From NCBI GenBank assembly GCA_002339085.1, contig DDDX01000105.1, positions 1 to 17,014 on the forward strand: a DNA stretch of 17,014 bases. The letters run 5' to 3'. The DNA is from Cellvibrionales bacterium UBA1969. Its GTDB lineage: Bacteria; Pseudomonadota; Gammaproteobacteria; Pseudomonadales; UBA7434. The stretch's first letter is position 1, and every line of letters starts with the position of its first letter. This document shows, in pieces, positions 7,271-14,428 of this stretch. The position numbers and the translations under genes were made by a program. Below the pieces are notes generated by a model. That model saw only the letters and a list, made by a program, of their open reading frames with translations, was not told where the DNA came from and did not search any database.

Positions 7271-7840
7271 ATGACTTACCTATATAATTTAGTTAGATAC
7301 GTATTCCTTGTCATCGTGAGCTTGATTCATGTTCAGGCCAGCGCCAATGAAATCGCTCTGTCAATTTATGAAGAATTGATCGACTTTAGAATGACAAGTC
7401 ACCTGCAACAAAATTTTGCTGGTGAATTGGCTGTCATGCACACGAATTTTGAAGATAATGGCGCCGATCAAATCAGTTACCGTTTTTATAATCAAGACGA
7501 ATTGGGCAGCGTTAACTTTGAGTTGGGTGCACGCTTATATTGGTTAGATGCTGAAACTCCACAAGGGCAGGACATTGATGGCCATGGTTTGACGCTTGAT
7601 ATTGGCAGTAATCATCAGTTAAGCGATGCTTTATTGTTAGAGCTAAATATCAGTTATGCACCCGATATTATTACTGGCGGTGACTTTGAAAATGTCACTG
7701 AATGGGATGTTCGCTTAAGTTATCGATTAGTTGAAAAAGGCAATCTTTTTGTTGGCTTACGCAATCTAGAAGTTGACACCGGCCAGCAAGATTTTGATGT
7801 TTACGATGATGCCTATTTTGGCCTTAAATTTGAATTCTAA
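7271..7840 (+). CDS. YfaZ-family outer membrane protein
   Basis: A 189-residue precursor. Residues 1-25 form a signal peptide (charged Arg9, hydrophobic core 11-20, cleavage after V-Q-A-S-A), leaving a mature chain of about 164 residues. The mature part alternates polar and aromatic/hydrophobic residues in beta-strand fashion, and ends in phenylalanine (G-L-K-F-E-F), the usual C-terminal signal for outer membrane barrel insertion. The pattern, including F-E-L-G-A-R-L-Y-W and the terminal D-A-Y-F-G-L-K, resembles the YfaZ family, whose function is not known. The ATG is fixed by AAGGAG and by the promoter -10 that overlaps the only upstream start. metY starts 44 bases downstream on the same strand with no terminator between, so the two may share the promoter at 7220-7247, which is an odd partnership. 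Family assignment is from memory of the pattern. Confidence 0.72.
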   Translation: MTYLYNLVRYVFLVIVSLIHVQASANEIALSIYEELIDFRMTSHLQQNFAGELAVMHTNFEDNGADQISYRFYNQDELGSVNFELGARLYWLDAETPQGQDIDGHGLTLDIGSNHQLSDALLLELNISYAPDIITGGDFENVTEWDVRLSYRLVEKGNLFVGLRNLEVDTGQQDFDVYDDAYFGLKFEF

Positions 7841-7884
7841 AATAAATAAATAATAAATTAATTATTAATGCAGAGAGAGTAATA

Positions 7885-9156
7885 ATGAAATTAGAGACTA
7901 AAGCAATACATTCGGGTTTTGACGACGATCCCGCAACGCGAGCCGTAGCAGTGCCTATTTATCAAACCACCTCATATAGTTTTCGCGACACACAGCATGG
8001 TGCCGATCTATTTAACTTAGCAGAGCCAGGTTTTATCTATAGCCGTATCATGAACCCAACGCTTGATGTGTTAGAACAGCGATTAGCAGATATGGAAGGC
8101 GGTATTGGTTCACTGTGCATGGCTTCTGGCATGGCGGCAATCACGGCCAGTATTCAAACCGTTGCCGCTGCTGGCGATAATATTGTCAGTGTCAGTGAGC
8201 TATACGGCGGCACTTATAATCTCTTTGCCCATACTTTCCCGCAGCAGGGTATTGACGTTAGAATGGCCTCAGGCAATGACATCGACGACTTAGAAAAATT
8301 AATTGACGACAACACCAAAGCCATTTTTTGCGAATCAATTGGCAACCCCGCGGGTAACGTCATTGACTTACAGGCCCTCTCAACCATGGCGCACAAGCAT
8401 GGCGTGCCAGTGATTGTCGATAACACAGTCGCCACGCCGTATTTATGCCGACCGTTTGAATTTGGCGCTGACATTGTCATTCACTCTTTAACCAAATACA
8501 TTGGCGGCCATGGCACCACCATTGGCGGCATTATTGTTGATTCAGGCAAGTTCACTTGGAAAGACAACCCACGCTTCCCGCAGTTTAATGAACCCGACCC
8601 TTCTTACCACGGTGTGGTCTATGCTGACGCCTTAGGTGAAGCGGCGTTTATTGGTCGTGCACGCGTTGTACCATTACGTAACATGGGTGCAGCATTGGCA
8701 CCGTTTAATGCCTTTTTAGCCATGCAGGGTTTAGAGACCTTAGCGTTACGCATGGATAGACACGTAGAAAATGCACAAAAAGTCGCTGAGTATCTGAGCG
8801 CTCACGAGCAACTGAGTTGGGTGAACTACGCGGGCTTAAAAGACAGCCCTTATTATGACGTTGCCCAACGCATGGTTGACGGTAAGCCATCGGCTATTCT
8901 GAGCTTTGGTATTAAAGGCGGTGCTGAAGCCGGGGCTAAATTTATTGATGCCTTGCAAATGATTAAACGCTTAGTCAATATCGGTGACGCTAAAAGCTTG
9001 GCTTGTCACCCAGCCTCAACCACGCATCGTCAGTTAAGTGAAGATGAGTTGGCCACGGCAGGCGTTAGCGCTGATCTGGTTCGCATCTCGGTCGGTATCG
9101 AGCACGTTGACGATATCATTGCTGATATAGAGCAAGCTTTAGCCGCCGCCAAGTAA
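7885..9156 (+). CDS. metY: O-acetylhomoserine sulfhydrylase (O-acetylhomoserine aminocarboxypropyltransferase)
   Basis: The 423-residue PLP enzyme of the Cys/Met metabolism family joins O-acetyl-L-homoserine with sulfide to give L-homocysteine, the direct sulfhydrylation route to methionine. The Schiff-base lysine is Lys204 in H-S-L-T-K-Y-I-G-G-H-G-T, Asp179 (V-D-N) contacts the pyridine nitrogen, and Y-S-R (52-54) is the phosphate-binding motif from the partner subunit. The length, the S-L-T-K-Y-I-G-G-H-G-T form and the insert near 215-245 separate MetY from the shorter cystathionine gamma-synthase/lyase members (about 380-400 residues). The ATG is preceded by a GAGAGAG purine run (about 7873-7880). 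No MetJ box or SAM riboswitch was recognised in the short AT-rich leader; transcription probably comes from the promoter ahead of the yfaZ-like gene. A strong terminator follows the stop. Sulfite released by the TauD-like enzyme could, after reduction, supply its sulfide, but that link is inference. Confidence 0.93.
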   Translation: MKLETKAIHSGFDDDPATRAVAVPIYQTTSYSFRDTQHGADLFNLAEPGFIYSRIMNPTLDVLEQRLADMEGGIGSLCMASGMAAITASIQTVAAAGDNIVSVSELYGGTYNLFAHTFPQQGIDVRMASGNDIDDLEKLIDDNTKAIFCESIGNPAGNVIDLQALSTMAHKHGVPVIVDNTVATPYLCRPFEFGADIVIHSLTKYIGGHGTTIGGIIVDSGKFTWKDNPRFPQFNEPDPSYHGVVYADALGEAAFIGRARVVPLRNMGAALAPFNAFLAMQGLETLALRMDRHVENAQKVAEYLSAHEQLSWVNYAGLKDSPYYDVAQRMVDGKPSAILSFGIKGGAEAGAKFIDALQMIKRLVNIGDAKSLACHPASTTHRQLSEDELATAGVSADLVRISVGIEHVDDIIADIEQALAAAK

Positions 9157-9191
9157 ACCCCATTAACGGCTAAGATTAGCCATTAATCATT

Positions 9192-9226
9192 AAAAACAGC
9201 AGTATGATCATACTGCTGTTTTTTTT
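9192..9226 (+). terminator. Intrinsic terminator of metY
   Basis: A perfect 32-base palindrome (9192-9207 pairing with 9208-9223, centre TGATCA) with A-run and T-run arms continues to a T tract ending at 9226. It begins 35 bases after the metY stop. Because the palindrome is fully symmetric it should form a hairpin from either strand. Confidence 0.92.
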
Positions 9227-9444
9227 GTATTCAAAAATCTTACGGGTATGCATGGGCTCAAAAAACTATCAATCTCGGGTTTCAATGTTGATACCCCTAA
9301 CGCAAAAAAATGAAAGAGATTTCAAAAATCAATGATGTTTTCAGAATGTCTTAGTGAGAGAGAAAATTTTTTGATGGAAGCCCTTGAATCCAAAGCTTGA
9401 AGTGGCTTAGAGTAGGTAAGTTGATGCCTTAGGAGCTAAATAAG
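9227..9444 (+). other. Intergenic region upstream of the PlsC-like gene
   Basis: No gene was found. Two mutually exclusive short pairings exist: GGGTAT (9244-9249) with ATACCC (9291-9296), and TATCAA (9267-9272) with TTGATA (9288-9293). A weak promoter candidate is TTGAAT (9384-9389) with TAGAGT (9408-9413), spacer 18, which would serve the gene at 9445. The stretch 9300-9375 is purine-rich with no clear signal. Confidence 0.3.
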
Positions 9445-10053
9445 ATGTTATCCATTGAAGCGAATGAAGTGTTGTCTAATCTTCCTGCGAATATGCCCAC
9501 GCGTAATAGCCCTGTGTTGGTAAAATTGGGCCGAGTCATCTTACAATTAATTGGTTGGCAATTAGTGGGTGAAATACCCAATGAAAAGCGCATAGTGGTC
9601 TGCGCGGCACCGCATACCTCCAACTGGGACTTTTTTGTTGGCCTGCCGGTCATTTTTGCCATGGATATTAAGGCCTCCATCATGATGAAAAAAGAGGCTT
9701 TTATTTGGCCGTTGTCAGCACTTTGGGCCTGGATAGGCTTTATTCCAGTCGACCGCAAAGCGCCCCGCGGCGTTGTCGGTTCGATTGTCAATGAATTCAG
9801 TGAGAGAGAGCAATTATGGTTAGCCATTGCCCCTGAGGGTACACGAGCGAAAGCCGAAAAATGGAAAACCGGATTTTTAAGTATTGCTGAGGGAGCTAAC
9901 GTACCTATTATGTTGTTATCGTGGGACTATCCAACCAAAACCATTCAGTTTGGCCCAATGATGACCACGTCAGGTGATCGTCAGCAAGACCTGCTAGACA
10001 TTCAAGCGCATTTTCGCCAATTTGAAGGCCGACGACCCGAAAACACCAATTAA
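9445..10053 (+). CDS. Small PlsC-like lysophospholipid/glycerophosphate acyltransferase family protein
   Basis: The 202-residue protein belongs to the LPLAT superfamily, which transfers acyl chains from acyl-ACP or acyl-CoA to a hydroxyl, usually on a glycerophospholipid at the inner membrane. The catalytic H-X4-D is His57-T-S-N-W-Asp62, the second block is F-I-P-V-D-R (99-104), and the substrate-binding block is P-E-G-T-R (130-134). It is shorter than canonical PlsC (about 240 residues) and lacks a long N-terminal membrane segment, although 28-45 and 86-101 are hydrophobic. AGGAG (9431-9435) lies 9 bases before the ATG. The gene is monocistronic, with the metY terminator before it and convergent argA 24 bases beyond its stop. 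The true acceptor is unknown; a role as the main PlsC is unlikely given its size. Confidence 0.85.
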   Translation: MLSIEANEVLSNLPANMPTRNSPVLVKLGRVILQLIGWQLVGEIPNEKRIVVCAAPHTSNWDFFVGLPVIFAMDIKASIMMKKEAFIWPLSALWAWIGFIPVDRKAPRGVVGSIVNEFSEREQLWLAIAPEGTRAKAEKWKTGFLSIAEGANVPIMLLSWDYPTKTIQFGPMMTTSGDRQQDLLDIQAHFRQFEGRRPENTN

Positions 10054-10077
10054 TTTTTTGACTGCCTCACCGGCGGT

Positions 10078-11451
10078 TTAGGTCAGTGGTTTAAACAGCA
10101 CCTTGGCATTGCGTTGATAGTTATACAATGATTGCTTTTCTTCGGGCAGTTCGGCGACCGATCCCTCGTTGAATCCGTTTTCAATAAACCAATGCGCGGT
10201 TTGGGTTGTGAGCACAAAGACCTGCTCGATACCAATTGCTTGGGCTTGGTTTTCTAATGTCTCGAGTAAGCGAGCCCCTCGATTGCCATTGCGATAATCG
10301 GCATGGGTGACAATGCAAGCAATCTCTCCCAGCGTTGAATATTGTTTTGCTTGATGCGTGTGGTATGGGTAAAGAGCGGCTATTGCAATAATTAACCCGT
10401 CTCGTTCGATCACGGTAAAGCAATCAATTTCAGCGGCGAGTTTTTCTCGGTCTCGTCGCAACAACACCCCTTGTTCTTCAAGCGGGGTGATCATCTCAAT
10501 AATGGCACTGACATCGTGAGCTGAAGCCGAGCGTATTTGCTCGAAGTTCGCCTGCGAGATTAACGTGCCAACCCCATCAACGCTGTACAGCTCTTGCAAT
10601 AAGGCGCCATCATCGCAATAACTCATAATATGGGCTCGCGGCACGCCGCCTTCAACAGCAGCAATGGCCGCCTTTGCGAGTGGCAGCACAGCGGGCGCTA
10701 GCGCCTGGTCTGTGATTAGTTGAGTGGCTGAAGCGGGCGTTAATTCGCGAATTAAATGGTCATCGTAATCATGAATGCCTGATGACTGAGTAAAGGCGAT
10801 AAGCTTATCGGCCGCTAAAGACTGAGCAATTTCAGTGGCTACATGGTCATAAGCCAGATTAAAACAATCCCCGCTGGGCGAGTAGCCGAGAGCTGAAAGC
10901 AGAACGACATTGCCAGTATCAAGCAGTGAGGTGATGGCGAGGGTGTCAATGTTTCGCACTGTACCGGTGAGTTGAAGGTCAACACCATTGATAATGCCGG
11001 CCGGTTTAGCGGTGATGACGTTAGCCGATGCGACACGGACTTTCACGCTGTGCATGGCTGAGGGGGCTAAGCCCATAGATAGGCGGGTCTCCAGTTGTGA
11101 GCGCACTATACTCGCCGCCTCAATGACTTTATCCATCGTGGCGGCATCGGTCACCCGCAAGCCCTCGACCAAGGAACTGTTGATATTTTCTTCAGCGAGT
11201 TTGTTTTGTAACTGCGCGCGACAGCCATGCACAATCACAATCCGTATGCTTAAGCTATTCAGCAGGGCAATATCATGAATAATATTGCTGATATTGGCAT
11301 CTAACAGCGCCTCGCCACCCAAGGAAATAACAAAGGTTTTATGGCGGTGGGCATTAATATAAGGCGTTGCCTGACGAAACCATTTCACCAGTTGGCCATA
11401 GTCTGCCGGGGGCGGCGTAAAATCGTTATTGTTTTCGTTGTTATCATTCAT
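10078..11451 (-). CDS. argA: N-acetylglutamate synthase (amino-acid N-acetyltransferase)
   Basis: The 457-residue protein catalyses the first step of arginine synthesis, acetyl-CoA plus glutamate to N-acetylglutamate. It has the two-domain classical ArgA form: an amino acid kinase-like domain (about 22-290; G-G-E-A-L-L at 45-50, H-G-C-R-A-Q at 75-80, and S-P-S-G-D-C-F-N-L) that in this family binds arginine for feedback inhibition, and a C-terminal GNAT acetyltransferase domain (about 305-450) with the acetyl-CoA loop R-N-G-N-R-G-A. The length fits E. coli ArgA (443) with a slightly longer Asn/Asp-rich N-terminus. H-G-C-R-A-Q departs from the more common H-G-A/S-R-P-Q. It lies 25 bases downstream of argE on the same strand, with only a weak GGTAAG element ahead of the ATG, so it is probably co-transcribed with argE. 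Confidence 0.95.
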   Translation of the reverse strand: MNDNNENNNDFTPPPADYGQLVKWFRQATPYINAHRHKTFVISLGGEALLDANISNIIHDIALLNSLSIRIVIVHGCRAQLQNKLAEENINSSLVEGLRVTDAATMDKVIEAASIVRSQLETRLSMGLAPSAMHSVKVRVASANVITAKPAGIINGVDLQLTGTVRNIDTLAITSLLDTGNVVLLSALGYSPSGDCFNLAYDHVATEIAQSLAADKLIAFTQSSGIHDYDDHLIRELTPASATQLITDQALAPAVLPLAKAAIAAVEGGVPRAHIMSYCDDGALLQELYSVDGVGTLISQANFEQIRSASAHDVSAIIEMITPLEEQGVLLRRDREKLAAEIDCFTVIERDGLIIAIAALYPYHTHQAKQYSTLGEIACIVTHADYRNGNRGARLLETLENQAQAIGIEQVFVLTTQTAHWFIENGFNEGSVAELPEEKQSLYNYQRNAKVLFKPLT

Positions 11452-11476
11452 GGCATAAGCTTACCAGCAGAGACTA

Positions 11477-12643
11477 CTAGAGGCAGTAGCGTTGAATAAG
11501 ACTTTTTAACAGATCGACACCGGGTTTTATTTGATCGTGGGCTAAATATTCATTGGCTTGGTGGGCGCAGTCAATACTGCCTGGTCCCATAACAAGAGTT
11601 TGCATGCCTAAGGCTTGTAAAAAAGGAGCCTCGGTTGCAAAACCGGCACTGACGGCACTATGCCCCGTTAATTGCTCACTGAACCGCACCAGCTCACTGG
11701 TTTCAGGCTCTAAAAAGGCCGCTACGCCATCAAATAAGGCTTCATGCTTAGCGCTAACACCCGTGCCTGTCAGTACCTGCGCAACGGCTTGATGAATACT
11801 ATGTCGCACCTCGTCATTATTCATACTCGGTAACAGCCTTATATCAAAACTCAACGCGCAATGGCGACAGATACGATTAGGCGCATCGCCACCATGAATG
11901 CTGGCAAGGTTAAGGGTGGGTACGATCACGTCAAAAGCCGGGTTTTGATACTGCTTGCCCCATTGCTCGCGCAAGGCCATTAATGCGGCGATGACCTTGT
12001 GCATGGCATCGAGGGCGTTATTGCCTAGCGCAGGATTGGATGAGTGACCCGATCGGCCCTCGAGCGTAATCGATTCCATCATGACGCCTTTATGCATTCG
12101 AACCGGTTTTAAATCTGTGGGTTCGCCAATCACTGCATAACGGGCTTTGGGTTTGCCGGCTGCTGCTAAGGCTTTGGCACCGGCCATACTGGTTTCTTCA
12201 TCGGCGGTGGCGAGAATAATTAATGGTTGCTGCAGTTGTTGATTGCCGAGCTGCTGTTGAATATTGGTGATCGCCTCAATAACCAGTGCAAAAAAACCTT
12301 TCATATCGGTGCTGCCTAGCCCATAAAATCGGTGGTTAGCGTCAAGTAATTGAAACGGATTTGATTGCCATTGCTGTTCATCGAAAGATACTGTGTCGGT
12401 ATGGCCGGCCAGAACTAGGCCGCCCGATCCTGTACCCAGAGTCGCGATTAAGTTAAACTTGCCGGCCTGTTGGCCGTCTATAGCTTTAGTTACCGTTTGA
12501 ATCTCAATTGAAAAGCCCCGTTCTGATAGTTGATTGGCGAGCCAGTCAATTACAGGACGATTAGAGGTATCCAGTGACATGTTTGCACTACTGATGGAAG
12601 GCAGTGCAATTAGCTGGCTTAAGTGATCAACTAGCGTTTTCAT
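11477..12643 (-). CDS. argE: Acetylornithine deacetylase
   Basis: The 388-residue M20-family zinc hydrolase removes the acetyl group from N2-acetyl-L-ornithine to give ornithine. The metal-site residues are all seen: His81 (with Asp83 in G-H-T-D-T), bridging Asp113 (G-S-T-D-M-K-G), general base Glu149 and ligand Glu150 (D-E-E), Glu174 (G-E-P-T) and C-terminal His361 (C-A-H-Q-A-N-E-Y). The G-S-T-D-M-K-G and I-D-C-A-H-Q-A-N-E forms and the argA neighbour favour ArgE over DapE or generic M20 peptidases. Its presence implies a linear pathway rather than ArgJ acetyl recycling. The ATG has no obvious Shine-Dalgarno site. A 51-base gap with a T/A-rich run separates it from the SnoaL-like gene upstream; I saw no convincing ArgR box there. 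Confidence 0.95.
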   Translation of the reverse strand: MKTLVDHLSQLIALPSISSANMSLDTSNRPVIDWLANQLSERGFSIEIQTVTKAIDGQQAGKFNLIATLGTGSGGLVLAGHTDTVSFDEQQWQSNPFQLLDANHRFYGLGSTDMKGFFALVIEAITNIQQQLGNQQLQQPLIILATADEETSMAGAKALAAAGKPKARYAVIGEPTDLKPVRMHKGVMMESITLEGRSGHSSNPALGNNALDAMHKVIAALMALREQWGKQYQNPAFDVIVPTLNLASIHGGDAPNRICRHCALSFDIRLLPSMNNDEVRHSIHQAVAQVLTGTGVSAKHEALFDGVAAFLEPETSELVRFSEQLTGHSAVSAGFATEAPFLQALGMQTLVMGPGSIDCAHQANEYLAHDQIKPGVDLLKSLIQRYCL

Positions 12644-12694
12644 TGGCGTACGGGTGTTTGAAAGGACTTTTTTTGGTCAGACAAAATAAACTCA

Positions 12695-13198
12695 TTAGAC
12701 GGCATGCACTAGCATGGGCTGTTCACCGCTAATGTCATACACCAAGGTTGAAAGTGTCTGCGTGATACTTGTACTGATCTTCCAATGACCGTCAACACAG
12801 CAGTATTCGTCACGGTATATCATGGCAATTTGGGTGAGTGTTTTTTCACGGCTATTCAGTACTTGGTAGGCGAGCTCCCAACTCCCTTTGGCGTAATGAT
12901 CATCAATTAGTTCAATAATAGGGTTGTGGCCATGGTGACTTTCCAGCATGTGTGGGTGACAGCCGATTTCAGTGAAAATTTCAACTAATTGTTCGCGATG
13001 ATTAAATTGACCGACCGGTCCGTAATCAATCACTAGTTCATCGTCAATAAAACAGTCGCGCATCAGGGCAGGGTCTTTAGTGTCACAGGCCATTAGGTAG
13101 GTGGCTTTTAAGGTTTTAATCGCATCAATGGCCTCTAGTCGCGTTAAGCGTTGATTGATCGATATTAGCGAGCCAGTTCTGTCGGTTTTAACAGTCAT
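12695..13198 (-). CDS. SnoaL/NTF2-like domain protein of unknown function
   Basis: A 167-residue cytoplasmic protein with the cone-shaped alpha+beta fold pattern of the SnoaL-like/NTF2 superfamily: an N-terminal helix (R-L-E-A-I-D-A-I-K-T-L-K-A-T-Y, about 18-32), D-T-K-D, the F-I-D-D-E-L-V-I-D-Y-G strand, then H-P-H-M-L-E-S-H-H-G-H-N-P, and a C-terminal strand set ending W-K-I-S-T-S. Members include BaiE-like dehydratases, polyketide cyclases and many proteins with no known activity. The His-rich segment near 80-92 could be an active or metal site, but that is a guess. The start is ATG 13198, set by GAGG 7 bases before it; an in-frame TTG at 13204 would leave only one base of spacing. It sits 49 bases after the aminotransferase gene and 51 before argE, so it is likely carried on the same transcript, with no obvious link to either pathway. 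Confidence 0.7.
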   Translation of the reverse strand: MTVKTDRTGSLISINQRLTRLEAIDAIKTLKATYLMACDTKDPALMRDCFIDDELVIDYGPVGQFNHREQLVEIFTEIGCHPHMLESHHGHNPIIELIDDHYAKGSWELAYQVLNSREKTLTQIAMIYRDEYCCVDGHWKISTSITQTLSTLVYDISGEQPMLVHAV

Positions 13199-13205
13199 TC
13201 TCAAA

Positions 13206-13209
13206 CCTC
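13206..13209 (-). promoter_or_regulatory. Ribosome binding site deciding the SnoaL-like start
   Basis: On the minus strand GAGG lies 7 bases before ATG 13198, which excludes the TTG at 13204 as the likely start. Confidence 0.7.
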
Positions 13210-13247
13210 ATTTAATCAAGCTTGAAGGTAAGCAATAGCCGAGTGAG

Positions 13248-14327
13248 TTAAACGTTTGGATAGAACGTTTCTTGCACTGATGATGTCCATGAAAAGGGGT
13301 CAGCTTCACGCCCCTCTTGTATGGCCAGTAGTGATTGGCGCAAGTCAGCGGCTAATTGATCAACATTGGCAACACGGTATGTGCTGCCATCGGCGTCAGC
13401 GATTAGGCTGACGGGGCTAACGATGGCGGCGGTGCCACAGGCAAAAATTTCACTCACCGCGCCCGTCTCAATACCATTTAATACCTCTTGAATCGGAATA
13501 TCGCGTTCGATGACGGCGATGCCTTTATGTTTAGCTAAAGTGATAATCGAATCACGGGTAATACCCGCTAAGAATGAGCCGTTGAGTATAGGCGTATGGA
13601 GTTCACCGTTCTGTAATATGAAGAAATTCATTCCAGAGAGTTCTTCAATGTATTTCATTTCTACAGGATCTAACCATAAAGACTGGTCATAGCCGCGATG
13701 CTGGACCTGTTGCGCTGACTGCAAGGCAGCGGCATAGTTGCCACCCGTTTTAGCGGCGCCAGTACCACCACGTGCGGCGCGGCAGGCTTCGCGTTCAATT
13801 TGTATCTTCATATGGCCAGCATGGTAAATCGTTGATGGGCTAGCAATAACCATAAATGTGAAGCTGTCTGATATCCCCATACCAAGATTGGATTTAGTGC
13901 CAATTAAGAACGGCCGTAAGTAAAGTGAATTTCCCGATTCATTAGGGATAAACGGCTCACTGTAAGCGGTCATTAAACTAATGCCGTCCATCCAGATAGA
14001 TTCTGGGATCTCTATCATACACATTCGCTCTGCAGAGCGGTTCATGCGTTTGAGATTTTCTAGCGGACGAAAAAAATTGGCTCGTTGACTGCCTACGCGG
14101 TAAGCCTTCAGGCCTTCAAATACTTCTTGGGCGTAGTGCAATACTTTGGCGGCTGGATCGATTTCAATATTACCATAGGGCGTCAGTTGGGCCGGCTGCC
14201 ATTCGCTGTTAGCGTAATCGGCTCGGTACATGATAGGTACCTTGATCTCTCCGAAGCCAAGCTCTTCGGGCAGAGAGAAGTCCGCCAAAGTAGGCATAAC
14301 ATCTGGGCTGATAAGGTAATGACTCAT
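13248..14327 (-). CDS. ilvE: Branched-chain amino acid aminotransferase, long (BCAT) type
   Basis: The 359-residue fold-type IV PLP enzyme interconverts leucine, isoleucine and valine with their 2-oxo acids using glutamate/2-oxoglutarate. PLP binds Lys193 in G-A-A-K-T-G-G-N-Y-A-A; the phosphate side is marked by the V-F-E-G-L-K-A-Y segment (69-76) and E-E-L-S-G-M-N (228-234). The length and the G-G-N-Y-A form match the longer BCAT group shared with eukaryotes, Mycobacterium and many proteobacteria, rather than the roughly 309-residue E. coli IlvE. AGGA lies 8 bases before ATG 14327, and a good promoter candidate lies at 14367-14395. It is the first gene of the leftward block running on through the SnoaL-like gene, argE and argA. 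The reaction is well supported; D-amino acid transaminase or ADC lyase are much less likely given the length and motifs. Confidence 0.93.
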   Translation of the reverse strand: MSHYLISPDVMPTLADFSLPEELGFGEIKVPIMYRADYANSEWQPAQLTPYGNIEIDPAAKVLHYAQEVFEGLKAYRVGSQRANFFRPLENLKRMNRSAERMCMIEIPESIWMDGISLMTAYSEPFIPNESGNSLYLRPFLIGTKSNLGMGISDSFTFMVIASPSTIYHAGHMKIQIEREACRAARGGTGAAKTGGNYAAALQSAQQVQHRGYDQSLWLDPVEMKYIEELSGMNFFILQNGELHTPILNGSFLAGITRDSIITLAKHKGIAVIERDIPIQEVLNGIETGAVSEIFACGTAAIVSPVSLIADADGSTYRVANVDQLAADLRQSLLAIQEGREADPFSWTSSVQETFYPNV

Positions 14328-14366
14328 GGTTTTGATCCTAGAAAATCTTTGCTAAAGCAATTACTT

Positions 14367-14395
14367 ATTATATTGAAGAAATGCTGTCTTGCCCA
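14367..14395 (-). promoter_or_regulatory. Sigma-70-type promoter for the ilvE-led block
   Basis: On the minus strand TGGGCA (14395-14390, four of six consensus bases) and an exact TATAAT (14372-14367) are 17 bases apart. Transcription would start near 14360, leaving a leader of about 33 bases before ATG 14327. It lies in the only sizeable gap upstream of the leftward amino acid block. Confidence 0.55.
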
Positions 14396-14428
14396 TCCCT
14401 AGCCCAACCAAGATAGGCTCCAAAAAGC

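Noticed and set aside
7841..7884. SAM riboswitch or MetJ operator ahead of metY
   Set aside because: The 44-base gap is too short for a SAM riboswitch and contains only AT-rich repeats; no MetJ-box-like palindrome was found.
9429..9827. 132-codon open frame on the minus strand
   Set aside because: It lies almost wholly antisense to the PlsC-like gene, whose frame carries intact H-X4-D and P-E-G-T-R motifs; the antisense product has no recognisable domain.
10054..10077. Bidirectional terminator between the PlsC-like gene and argA
   Set aside because: Only short 3-4 bp pairings are possible in and around the gap, with no proper T tract after a stable stem.
10988..11278. 96-codon plus-strand frame
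   Set aside because: It is antisense to the argA amino acid kinase domain and has no coding features of its own.
14085..14402. 105-codon open frame on the plus strand
   Set aside because: It is antisense to the start of the branched-chain aminotransferase, shows no family motif and crosses the ilvE promoter candidate.
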